Positions 22,003-33,128 of a stretch of DNA of 64,000 nt are shown here, piece after piece. The notes beneath the pieces were generated by a model, which searched no databases, was not told where the DNA came from, and saw only the letters and a list, made by a program, of their open reading frames with translations. The stretch is from Chondrus crispus (lineage: Eukaryota; Rhodophyta; Florideophyceae; Gigartinales; Gigartinaceae). A program made the translations under genes and the position numbers. Location of the stretch: the NCBI RefSeq assembly GCF_000350225.1, contig NW_005179194.1, forward strand, positions 437,899 through 501,898, written 5' to 3'. The number at the start of each line of letters is the position of its first letter. The first letter of the stretch is position 1.

Positions 22003-22315
22003 GGCCGTTAATGTGACCAGGACTGGCACAAATGGGATATTCTGTGAAAACAAAATAATTGAATAATTTGTTTTAATACTGTAGGGCCTCAGGCAATCAA
22101 AAAAGAAACTCAGTTGCGCCATATTTGAGTACAGGGGGGTCGCGATATAGTGCTACGCTGTTTCAGTGGGCCGAAAACGGCACTACATCGAACCAGGCAC
22201 TGTTAGATAATAAGATTTACGGCTTTTTTGCAAACACTTCCTTGCATCACTGCTCAGAAAGACCGCTCGAAGGACGCCATCACTCATGCTTTGTATCTTC
22301 ACTACAGAATCAATT
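22003..22315. other. No gene seen
   Basis: AT-rich DNA between the Harbinger element and the next transposon remnant, with no supportable feature. Confidence 0.4.
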
Positions 22316-22480
22316 CTAATCATGCATTTCTGTTATTAGTAGCTGCCGAGCCGTTGCATTGACTTCCTCCTTTTTCGCAGCCATAAATGCCAGCCTACAC
22401 TTTTGCAGATGTCCAATTGCATCATCGACCCTGCCTTTTTCCGCCATAGTCTCTATTCGAGTTGGCAACTCCATAATATC
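22316..22480 (-). pseudogene. C-terminal helical fragment, possible second-transposon partner gene
   Basis: A 54-codon minus-strand piece ends at 22316. It is strongly helical (IETMAEKGRVDDAIGHLQK, then an Ala/Lys-rich helix) and looks like the tail of a SANT-type partner protein. It lies downstream of the transposase remnant on the same strand. Upstream of it the frame is lost in an Ala/Gly-rich stretch. Confidence 0.3.
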
Positions 22481-22799
22481 TTTCCGCGGCGGCAGCGGCT
22501 CTCGGGCAGTACATGTCCATCCAACTGCCTCCCTGGAGACCCTTCGTTATTGGCTCAAAATTCGTGCCACCCGCAGAAGGTTAGCACTATATCGGAGCTG
22601 GCACTAACAAATATGGCAAAATATCGGGACCTCTCCTGTACTTATTATTCAAAGTTAAGAAACTCAGAGTCATATTGCGTGAATGGAGGGCGATGGTTGA
22701 CACGTTACTTGTGCCGTTCCCTGCACCTCTGGAACACCCTTCGCCTCTTCCCAACAGCAGTTGCAGCAATCCGATGCATGCAATTATGAATGCGAGTAA

Positions 22800-23972
22800 A
22801 TGACTCTTAGTCCGTTTCAGGCAGAGGCTGTTAATTGATGTGGCAATTAGCCTGTGCATCGCCAATGCGAAAGTAATCATCGCATATGAACTTTCTCCAT
22901 CTCTACTTTCGGAACAGGAGAGTCCACAGCCCACAAAGCCTCCCAAACAAATGCTCTATAATGATTCTGACGCGTACCAGTTTGCGGCTGTACCTGTCAT
23001 CACTAAGAGGCAGTGGTGCGTTCCTTGGCTTCATCAAAGCGTCACTCCCCGCAATATTTTGTGCACCGCTCGATTGTCTATGTCGAAAAATGCTGCGCAC
23101 ATTTGCGTATACTGCACACTCTCTTTCCCGAAATCTTCTAACTCTCCTTCAGGTCCTCTTTTCGCTGACTGCTATAAATTCCAGTTGTGTTTTCGTTGTA
23201 CTAGTTCAAAGTCATACACAGAACTCGGGTACTGCGTAATCATTCCTAGCGAAATTCCCTTATACATTACAGAAAATTCCACTTCCCATGCATAGAGCTT
23301 ATCTTTTCCGCTCAACTACCCCTTCCCTTCGTCGATACTTCCGCTAAGTCTGAATGCTTGCGAAAACGTTACATCTGTCGCATAAAGAGCTTCTGGAGTC
23401 GACTTGAAGTTATGCTGAAATTGTTGGAGATCCCCCACTTTACTGAGATTGCCAACCTTCTCCACGCAGCAATCAAAGACACATTGAGAAATCAATGACA
23501 GAAAACGTGTGACCATACGTTCAAATGTGGGACCCTTCTTGTCGAACACTCGTGCCAACAGATCCTACTGACCTCTGTGTTTGGGCACTGTCATAGTAAC
23601 TGCAACTGCGTCTTTCCTAGAGACATTCGATCTCAGTCCCCGTCCAAGCTGTTTATCGGAGTAAAAAATTCGACAAGTTACTCCGCAGAAGTTCAAAATT
23701 TCGAAGGAGTAAGTTCGTCGTATTCCAAGTAGCTTCAGGGCCGCCCTCATTGAAAATTTATCAAAGAAGGGGCACGGGGAGCCAGCCTCGTCATCTGAAT
23801 TCAATAAAAGTCCATGTGGGCTAAACTGTGGGATCTCGTCATCGCCCTCGACGGCGTTATCAGCAAGGAGCTGCAATGCGGCGGCAGCGTGATTAGCGAG
23901 AAGCGGGGCCATGATAGAGACGGAAGCGAACACAGGAAACCGCGTGCGTGTGGTGTTGTCTTGTAGAGACAA
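22800..23972 (-). pseudogene. Second Harbinger-type (DDE_Tnp_4/HARBI1-like) transposase remnant
   Basis: On the minus strand the start lies near 23915-23972, and the first frame runs to an in-frame TAG at 23565 and then continues (ARVFDKKGPTFERMVTRFLS). The first catalytic Asp lies in ALYATDVTF (about 23390), followed by LSGKDKLYAWEVEFSV, a second Asp candidate in SSVYDFELVQRKH (about 23210), and the Glu in VRIIIEHLFGRL (about 22950). Several frame changes follow the first half. It differs clearly from the transposase at 14465-19357, so it marks a second lineage. I found no terminal repeats. Confidence 0.6.
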
Positions 23973-24914
23973 TGAGGGGGCAAATATAAGTGACGGATAT
24001 AGCAGTGCGTTCTTGGTTAGAGGTGACGCTTCTACTACACAATTGCCCGGTCTTTTGGAAAGGACTCTGCATTACTCCTGAAATTTTGCCTTGTTGGTAT
24101 TTTCAGTACGTGTAATTTCTCTGTGCTATTTCAATATCTGCTGTTGGACTAAGTATACCCCCTATGGCCGTGATGCGGGAATCTCTGCTCACGACGCTTC
24201 CATAAATGTATGTAAGCAGTTTCTAGGCACAGTATTCGCTCTTTCGCCTGTGCTCGCGTCTTTTCCACCTTCTCTATTACTAATAAATGAGTCTAGTATT
24301 TAAGTCGTTGCGGAAACATGAACGACGTGCAATTTGGTTCATTGCAGTGCCTAAACGTCATCCATGACGAAACTTTCACATCCTTTGTGGGTCATCTCAA
24401 TTCAAGCCTATTTGATTTTTGTACCTGCAAATGGTGGCAGTCAAGCAAAACAGTTAACAATTGGGCTGATACATGAAAAAATTCAATGCAGTTAGCAATT
24501 GGGCTTCCTCATGAAATATCAACAGAATTGAAAGCACGTGCAGCTTGTTGAAATCTCCCGGCAGAAAGTTATGAGAAGGATAAACCAACAGTACTTGTTA
24601 GAAACACTATAGTAGGGAAACGTATTTCCACTCGCTTCGAGTTCCATTTTCTGTGAGTGTGACAGCACTTACTTTCATGCACCATTGCGCAATGCCTCCG
24701 CCTCTCCAATATGTGAATTCCTTTGGTCTTGGGTTGTCTACAGTGCGAAATATCTCCATCGACGCCCAAGTACGTTCTGAACTTTTCCCTATTACAATAC
24801 GATCAACCTTTCCCTTGTCTCTAACACAGCAACACTTATATTCATTTTTCCGATTCCCTTCTTTTCTCTTTCCCTCTTGCCCTGGTTCTTGACTGACCTT
24901 CTCCTGTCATTTCT
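23973..24914. other. No gene seen; left flank of element C
   Basis: No supportable coding region. A two-copy repeat of about 37 bp (CAGTTAACAATTGGGCT and its variant) sits near 24448-24522. The last five bases, TTTCT (24910-24914), are the target duplication of element C. Confidence 0.4.
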
Positions 24915-25308
24915 TGTAATACTATGGATCCTTCCGGTTCGGTTTTACACCGTCACGGAGGGGGTGTCCACGGCAGCGGTAAAATTACAACGGCACCAAC
25001 CTCTCTACGAGGGCGGCGGTTATGACTCCGGTCAACGGGGGAGTGGAATTGCGACCCCGGAGGGGATAGGTCTCAATAGGTATACGCTTCCACCAGGCGG
25101 TGGAACGACCAAACTGGGGAGCGTGTGCTTTCGGCCCTCAAGAATAACCCGCCGGGACGATCTGCTTCTCCCCCCGTTCTGGTCAAAGGGGTCGCTGCCC
25201 CCCTTTGTTCTGGGGTCGTACTGCCTCGGCCCCTAAGTACGTCGACCTCCGGCGGCCGGGCAGTACAGTTGTGATCCAATTCTACTTTGGATCACTACTG
25301 TGGAGTAC
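24915..25308 (-). repeat. 3' LTR of element C, left piece
   Basis: It matches 58514-58909 of the right LTR. It stops at AGTAC, the target duplication of element B, and continues at 47936. Confidence 0.92.
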
Positions 25309-25979
25309 TGTAGTATAATGACCGGCGCGAGCGCGCGGAGGTCATCGGACGGCCGTATACGGTATACACGTGGGCGGCTGTGCCCACGTGTAGCGAGCGC
25401 GCGCGCATGCCGAGCGGTCGTAATCTGGCGTACGTGTACAGTAGTGCACGTGTCGTCCGAGCGGTAGTCTACGCGTGTTACGTGTGCGCGTTAGCACACG
25501 TGTCATCCGTGCGGGAGTCTGTAAGCAACACGCGTGTACAGTAGTGCACACGTGTAGTAGCAGCGTCCGCGCGGTAGTAGCAATTATGGCGCTAGTTTTT
25601 TAATTGTGTACAGTACACGGCACGCACTAGGCGGCAGGTACTGTACTACTGTACTGGGACAGGTGTCCGAGGCGTCCCTCTGCGGGGTTAAGACCTGGCA
25701 CCCGTCCCCACCAGTAAACGGGGGCAAGCTCGCCCCCGACCCTTTCGCGCCTACGTACGTCCGTTTTCGGTTGTCTGTCGCGCGCGCTGGCTTCTAACCC
25801 GTTACCGGTCGCTCCCATTCACGCACCACGGGGCGACTGCGCGTAACCGGCCAGTGAGCCACTCCCTTTTCGCGAGCTCGTCCGATCGGTTCAATTGGCG
25901 CGTCGCGTCCGCGCCGCGTGCTCCCTCGCTAAAGCCTCCGCCTCTCACCCAACCCAGGGCGGAGAGGAGTTATCCCACA
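25309..25979 (+). repeat. 5' LTR of element B
   Basis: 671 bp, with the same start and end as 47260-47930. It is rich in ACGTGT/ACACGT words and near-palindromes. Confidence 0.93.
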
Positions 25980-25981
25980 CT

Positions 25982-25999
25982 TGGTACTCTTGTGGAGGG
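25982..25999 (+). promoter_or_regulatory. Primer binding site of element B
   Basis: TGGTACTCTTGTGGAGGG starts two bases after the LTR. It is the same site as in element A with one change. The complement fits a tRNA 3' end, but I could not name the tRNA. Confidence 0.65.
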
Positions 26000-26068
26000 G
26001 ATAACTCTCGAGGTTGAGCCGCACGCGTAGTCGCTCGATCGCGCGCAGAACCGTACGGACGGAAAAGG

Positions 26069-28590
26069 TTGAGAAATCACCGCGTCGATCGCGAAGCGCA
26101 TTCGACGATGAAACGACCGGATCAAGGGGGAGACTCCGCCTCCGGGCGTCTGAGCACCCGCGGTGGCAGTGGCGCACCGCGCCCCCGGGTGGAGAACCCG
26201 GAAGCCCTGCTGCGACCGCCACCGCAACCGGGCCGCACGCGAACGTCCGCATCGGATGTTACGCCGGCCGCGTCGGCAGGCACTGAGAATCGCGTCCAAT
26301 GGATGGTCGACGCGATTCAGCCGCGCCTGCAGGCGTGCGTCGAGGAGTTCCTCACTACAGAACTCCCCCAGGTCGCGCGCGTGTGCCTTGACCGAACGGT
26401 GCCCGCACTCGTAGACGAGCACGTGCGCAGCGCGATACCACCGCATTTGGACGAGCTACTACCCGCTCTAGTCCAACGCGAGGTGGTGACAGCGCTCGCT
26501 ACTATGGACGAAGAATCCCCGTCCGGTACGGCTCTAAAGGGAGCGATCAGCTCCGCCGTGGCCAATCGTCTGGCCACGACCTTTCCCGCCGAAGCAGGAG
26601 TCGACGCGCACGCGCAGCGCGACTCAACCGCTCCGGATTTTACGCTACCGCACGCTGAACCGATCGGCGCCACACCCGGGATCGGTATAATGGCCCCTCA
26701 CCCGGAGGGTAAGACCATTTACCTCCCACCAATTTATGGTGCTACAGGAGGGCCCACAGAAAATGGCCCTCCCGTACTCGCCGATACGGCTGGCCCCCGC
26801 GGGACAGAAAACCGCCCGGGGCGCGTCGCGACAGAAAAGCGACAGCCGTATCGGTCGAGCAGAAGAAGCGCACCCGGCGCTCAAGGATATAACTCGGAGG
26901 GTACAGAAATCCCCTCCGAGGAAGAAGACCCAAGACGTCGCCACAGGGCGACGCGCAAGAACCGCGACGGACGCTACGCGCGATACCGCGATGCCGGAGG
27001 GGTCGGTTACCCCTCCGATGATAACCGCGAAGGACGCGATACCGCGATGCCGGAGGAGGTGGATACCCCTCCGATGACGACGACACTGAGTCGGACGAAT
27101 CGCGCAGAAGCGACCGCAGAGGTCGCAATGCGCGCGACCGACGTCGGTTCCGGCGAGAAGACTCCGACCTGGACGGCTACAGTAGCCCCGGCGGCGGAGG
27201 AGACTGCCATCGCAGGGGCAGAGACCGCCGGTCTGCCCCGAGGCGGGATCCGAAACGGTTGCCGGTGATCAGGCCGCTGAACGACCTGTTCACCAAGGCC
27301 GTCGACTACCGCACGTATAGGCTGGAAAATGGCAGCGCGCGCTACAACGCGAGTACCGCGCGGCGAGTTAACCGCTATCGGAAGAAGTTGGACGTCCAGC
27401 TGAAAACCGACACGTTCGGTGGTCAAGATCCAATCGCGGTGCTAGGGTTTCTCGCGCGCTTCAAGATGGCCTGCGACCACAATGGGGTCAGCGAAGGCGC
27501 GGACGTATGGTGTTTCCAGTTCTATTTGACTGGGCAGGCTCACGCCTTGCTCCAGTCCAGGCTACACGGGAACACCATGGCGGTCGATGCGGAGCAGCAC
27601 GATATGCTCGAAACCTACGCGGAACTTGTTAACTTTTTATTACCCACGTACGCGACGGACGAAGTTATTTCCGAAGCGGTCGGTGATGTCACCTCCTTCC
27701 GTCAGAGCTCTAATATGACGGAGGAGGTGTACAGTAACCAGTTGTGGGACAAGGCGTTGCGCTGCGGAACCGTATTTTCGGACAGGCGCTTGAAGTCCCT
27801 TTTCGTTGAGGAACTTCTGCCAGCGACGTGCGCGCAGGTGCGGAACTATCTGGCGACGCATCCGGGCGTGGACTACCAAGCGGTGGCACGCTACGCGCAA
27901 GCGATAGGCGAAACGCACCGCTCGGCTCGAAGACAGGCGACCTCCTTCGCGTCGCCTCAAGCACCGTCCGATTCGGTAAGAAGATTCACGCGCAACGCGC
28001 GGACAAGGCGCGTGCTGTCGGTCGAGTCCCTGTCTGAACTCCCGACAGCGCGCGGAACCAAAACGGAGGAGATACTGGCGGTGACGGACCAGTCGGCGAC
28101 GCCGAGCTCGCTTAGCTCGCCGCCGACTAGCTACCATCCGTCACCTGCCTCGTCCCCGGCGGGCGCACCGATGGCGCCCGCCCAACAAGGTGACGCGCGC
28201 GCATATCCGTACGGAAGGCCAGTACAGAACCAGCGGGTCCGGTTCTTCAATCCAGGATTACCTGGACCCCCGCCGTGTCGGTTCTGTCTGGACCTGACCC
28301 ACCGACAGGAGCAATGTCCTGTGGTGTCGGATAGCGCGCTGCGTTCGAAGCTTTTGCAGGCCCGCGAGGCCAATTACCAAAAGCTTCGGATCCGTCAAGG
28401 TCTCCGCCCAGGCTCGCCGTTCGAGCGTCAACCGCCGACCGCGTGGCGAAATTCGCGTGCGCAGGCTCCCACGGGCATCAACGTGGTCGAGCCGCGCGAG
28501 ACCGTCCAATCGGAAGAACACGCGCTACCGCTGACGGACGAGGGGCCCGAGGACCTTGGGTTGACGGGGGAAGCCGGGGAGGACGCGTAG
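26069..28590 (+). pseudogene. gag region of element B
   Basis: The N-terminal part is rich in Arg, Gly, Asp and Pro and includes a partial tandem duplication (about 26980-27082). The capsid-like core follows (RPLNDLFTKAVDYRTYRL, DPIAVLGFLARFKMACDH, SFRQSSNMTEEVYSNQLWD). Near the end is a canonical zinc knuckle, CRFCLDLTHRQEQC (C-x2-C-x4-H-x4-C, about 28277), that would bind nucleic acid during packaging. The gag end (TAG at 28588) lies in the loop of a hairpin, and pol continues in the -1 frame relative to gag. This is a fossil region. Confidence 0.8.
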
Positions 28591-28611
28591 AGGCGTCGAC
28601 GATCCTCCCCG
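28575..28611 (+). promoter_or_regulatory. Stem-loop around the gag end, element B
   Basis: CGGGGAGGA (28575-28583) pairs perfectly with TCCTCCCCG (28603-28611), with the gag TAG in the loop. The equivalent spot in element A keeps a stem of seven to eight pairs. Pol lies in the -1 frame, as is usual for gag-pol recoding in Ty3/gypsy and retroviruses, so this is a candidate recoding element. I see no classical slippery heptamer next to it. Confidence 0.5.
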
Positions 28612-28612
28612 T

Positions 28613-31600
28613 GCCAAGCCTCAATAAACAAGGCACCCCGCCGATCGCTTCGGTACGCGCGCAATCGCAGAGCCGAACGGACGAAGCGGCAATTTGCTTC
28701 TTAAAGAAGCAAAATTACAAGGTCACCGCAACGGTCGGACAACGACGCGCGATGATGCGCGCCATCACGCCGGTTCTAGATTCAGGCGCCGGCCCGAATC
28801 TAATCCACCTACGCTGTGTGGCAGAACCGTGGCGCGCTGCCATCCAGTCCGCGCGGAGCCCGCCGCTCATCGACGCTTCGAATAGGTCGATGAAGGCCCT
28901 CGGCGAGCTCAAGCTGTACGTCCGGATTGGTGAGTTCGTCGCGCGCGTACCGTTCTTGGTCGTCACCAACCTCGCGGTGGACTGTATCCTCGGAACCACG
29001 TTCCTGGATCGCCACGTGAAGGCGATCCTGCCACCGCAGAGGAAGGTGCTGTTCCATCATGCGCCGTCCGTAGCGCTGACGGGAGTCACACCCTCGAGGC
29101 ACGACCGCAAGATGGCCTCGAGGGGACCGTCGCAGCAGCTCCCGCAGGAGGAAAATTCGGCCGACCGGAAGCGCGCGCAGTTCCCGACGAACGTACCGTC
29201 ACGGAAAATTCGCGTGGTCAAGGGGGTGACGATACCTCCGATGACCCAAGCGATGGTACGCGTCGCAACACCGGTTGGGGGGCTTTGCTTCCTGCAAAAC
29301 CACCCCAAAACGGCGCATAAGAATTTATGCCTGATGGCCCAGGGGGTCATGGACCTCCTCCCGGGCGAGCCGTTTACGGTGCTCGTTAGCAACTTTGGAA
29401 GCCGCGCGGCCCACGTCCCCAAGCATACCGTTGTTGGTCTCGCGCTGCCTTCCCCCACACACATCCTGACACTTGGCGTGCCGGTCCCCGGAGAGGCCGA
29501 CGCTAAGGAAGGGGGAGGGAACAAAAATAATTCCTCGACCGCTACGGAGGAACAGGCGCGACGCGAACAACCAGTTACGGACGATGGCAGAAGAAAATCC
29601 TCCACCGCTACGGAAGGATACGCGCGTCGCAAAGAATCCGCTACGGACGAAGGCGGGATTAATTCCTCACCCGCGGAGGAATGTGCGCGACGAGAAGGAC
29701 CCGTTACGGACGATGGCAGAATTAAATCCACCACCGCTACGGGAGGAGGCGCGCGACGCGAAGAACCGGAAACGGACGACGCCCACAGTGGCAATCCCGC
29801 TAACGCGGATGAGCGGACCGATACGGACGCGGAGAAGACCCGCTCGTGGGAAGAAGACGTCCATATTGGTGCAGAAGACAGTACCGTCCGGTCGGAAATT
29901 ATGGACATGCTGTCCGAGTTCAAGGACATGTGGTCCGGCCACTTGCGTAAGATCGATGCTACGAAGCATCGCATCGAGCTGAAGCCCGGTGCGAAGCCGA
30001 TCTACCAAGCACCCTACCGAGCCGGACCCATCGCGCGCGAGAAGGAGAAGAAGGAAATCGACCGCATGCTGCGCGCGGGAGTCATCGAATCGACATCGGC
30101 CGAGTGGGCGAGCCCCGTGGTCTTCGTCCCTAAAAAGGACGGGACCATGCAGTTCTGCGTGGACTATCGCAAGCTAAACGCCGTTACGGTTCGCGACTCC
30201 TACCCACTACCGCGCATTGACGAATGTATCGACTCGCTCGGCGATGCCACTGTCTTTACCACGCTAGACTGTAATAGCGGGTATTGGCAGGTGGAGACCG
30301 CCGAGGAGGACCGCGACAAAACTACGTTCGCGTCGCAATCGGGCATCTACCGCTTTCTACGCATGCCGTTCGGTCTCAAAAACGCGCCCGCGACATTTCA
30401 ACGAGCGGTCGACATCATCCTGTCCCGCGTGAAATGGGAGACCGCGCTGGTCTACCTCGATGACGTCATCGTCTACTCGCGAACCGTTACGGAACATATG
30501 GCACACGTGCGCGAGGTACTACGGCTTCTACATACCGCGGGCGTGTCGCTAAAATTGGCGAAGTGCGCGTTTTTCGACACCTCCGTAACCTATCTCGGGC
30601 ACGTCATTCGTCCGGGACGATTGGAGGTGGAGCGACGCAACGTCATCGCGATCGAGCGCGCGCGCGCGCCTACGAACCAAACGGAACTGCGATCCTTTCT
30701 CGGGATGTGCAACGTGTACCGACGGTTTGTGCAAGGATTCGCGAGGATCGCCGCGCCGCTGAACAAGAAGACCGGCAAGAATCAGCCCTACGAGTTCGAG
30801 ATATTAACCGATACGGAATACGCGGCGTTTGAGGAATTGAAGCGGCGCCTCGTGGCGCCGCCAATCCTCGCGCTGCCCCGCTACGGACGGAAATATACGC
30901 TGGACACCGACGCGTGCGGACACAAAGTGGGTTGCGCCCTTCTACAGGAGCAACCCGATGGAGGTACTCGACCGATCGGATATTGGAGCCGCGCGTTGAC
31001 CGACGCGGAGCGCAATTATACGACTACCGAAAAGGAACGCTGGGCCGTAGTGTGGAGCATCCTCACCCTACGGCCGTACCTATACGGAAGCGCGTTCAAC
31101 CTCCGCACGGATCACGAGGCCCTACGCTGGGTCCTCAATTTAGCGGACAGTTCCGGTCGGCTCGCTCGCTGCCGCCTGCGCTTTGCGGAGTACGACTACG
31201 AGGTACAGTACCGCCCAGGCGTCAAGCACCAACTCGCGGACGGCGTATCGCGCTTACGTACCGATGGAGGAGACACCAAACCGGTCGATGATGAGGTCCC
31301 GTGCTTCGCGGTCCAGTACGATGAGGGCAGCGAGGCCCTCCTGGACAATGTGCACTGGGACCCGCCGCAAGACCGTCCGGACGGTTGTCACGCGCTCGCG
31401 ATAACTCCCGAGGAACGCGACGCTGCGTCCATCTCGGTTGAGGAATTTCTACGCGAACAAGCTGAGGACGCCTTCTGTCGCTTCGCCGCGGAAACCGTCG
31501 GGACGCCGAACTCGAAGTTCGACATCGACCGTTACGGATTTCTCGTGAGGACGGCCCCGCTGGACGGAACCCTACAGCGCGTGGTACCGACTCGGTTGAG

Positions 31601-32955
31601 CCCCCGGGTACTGTACCTGGCGCACCATCCGAGGTTGACAGGTCACCCGGGAGCGACGCGTATGTACTACACCCTTCGCAGGGAGTACTACTGGCCACAC
31701 ATGGCCAGCGACGCGTTTTCGACCGTACGGAATTGCACCTCGTGTGCTGCGACCCGCGGGACGCTTGTCAAGAACCAAAAGGATCTCAAGCTGTTCCCCG
31801 CGGCGGGCCCCTTGGAGTTTGTCGCGATGGACCTCCTGGGGCCCCTGCCCAAGACGGCGCACGGAAACCAACACGTGTTGGTAATTACCGACCGGTTCTC
31901 CAAGCTAACGCGCAGTATCCCGCTCCGGACCACAACCGCTTCGGTCGTCGCAAACGCGTTTTTAGACAACTGGTTCTACGTTTAAGGAGCGCCGCGCTAC
32001 GTACTAACCGACAATGGCCCCCAGTTCGCTGCGAAATTCTTCGACGCGGTATGCGCCCTCCTGGGGGTGCGGCATTATCTCACGACAGCCTACCACCCTC
32101 AGTCGAAAGGGCAGACCGAACGGTTCAATCGCACGCTGGTGCAACGCCTCCGGCACTACGTGGAGGAGCACCAGCGCGATTGGGACGACTACGTGCAGCC
32201 GCTGACCTTCGCGTACAATACGCAGGTCCACCGGTCGACGGAGACGACTCCGTTCGACCTGGTGTTAACGCGGCCACCGTCCGGTTTAATCCTCCCCGGT
32301 ACTGTGCCGCAGGACGCGGGGACCCATCGAGAGGACCCGCGGACCCCGGTGCAGTACAAGCGCGCCACGGTGCGCAAGCTTCGCGACGCTCTCGAACGCG
32401 CTCGGACGAAATTATCCGCATCGCAAAAGCGGTACAAGGACGATTTTGACAAGAAGGTCCGCTTCCGTCCGATCGTTGTGGCGGGCGATTTTGTCTACGT
32501 TGATCGCCCGCCCCGCCCGTTGACAAGCGTCGAGCGACGCACGCGTGCGCAAGGTACGACCGGAACGGACGAGCTCTCTGTCAAACTTCTACCAAGGACA
32601 GAGGGGCCGTTTCGCGTGCGCTCCGCTACGGACACCACGGTCCTCATCGAGCAGGACGGTGTGGAGAACCGCGTGAGCATCGACCGCGTCACAAAAATGC
32701 CACGCGGGCCGGGGGACACTGTCACCTCGGCCATTCCATCCGCATCGGACGCACAAGCCACAACGCCCCGCGCGTAATACGTCGTTGACCGCATCGTCGG
32801 ACACCGTATGACTGGCGGCGGCATCGAGTACAAGGTTCGCTGGTACGGGTACGCCGCTTCCGACGATACCTACGAGCCCTCCGAGGGGCTCCCGCAACCT
32901 TTCATCGACCGATATTGGCGTACGCGCCAAGGACGGACAAGCGCGCTCGCGTAGC
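28613..32955 (+). pseudogene. pol region of element B: PR-RT-RNH-IN-chromodomain
   Basis: In order: protease (LDSGAGPNLIHL, about 28777), a repetitive linker (29532-29790), reverse transcriptase (FCVDYRKLNAV, MPFGLKNAPATF, active site YLDDVIVYS near 30460), RNase H (YTLDTDACGHKVG near 30897, TTTEKERWAVV), the integrase zinc domain (HHPRLTGHPGATRMYYTL), and the integrase core (AMDLLGPLP, LTDNGPQF, YHPQSKGQTERFNRT). The C-terminal chromodomain is at about 32785-32950 (YKVRWYGYAASDDTYEP). Chromodomains tether such integrases to modified histones in known chromoviruses. The element is broken in this copy. Confidence 0.88.
29532..29790 (+). repeat. Four-copy 63-66 bp coding repeat in the PR-RT linker of B
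   Basis: Units begin at 29532, 29598, 29664 and 29727. Each encodes about 21-22 residues of the form SSTATEE-ARRE-PVTDDG, acidic and Ser/Thr-rich. They lie between protease and reverse transcriptase. Element A has an unrepeated linker at the same place. Confidence 0.8.
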
Positions 32956-33128
32956 GCTTCTTCCGGCCTCGCATGGCCGAACCGTCAGGACGACCTCGCT
33001 CGCGCGCGTCGTGCACTGCCGCCCACACGCGCCAAAAGGAAAAGGCAAGGAACACCGCTAATCGGCTTTGTTTACTGTGCGAAGCCCCTAATGGGCTACG
33101 CGAAAGGGGGCGACCAACGGGTCGGGGC

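Noticed and set aside
22840-23295. 151-codon plus-strand ORF
   Set aside because: The minus strand of this interval encodes recognisable transposase motifs, so the plus-strand frame is a shadow.
29057-29974. 305-codon minus-strand ORF in the B pol region
   Set aside because: It is the mirror of the acidic repeat linker in the sense pol frame; GC-rich codon structure keeps the opposite strand open.
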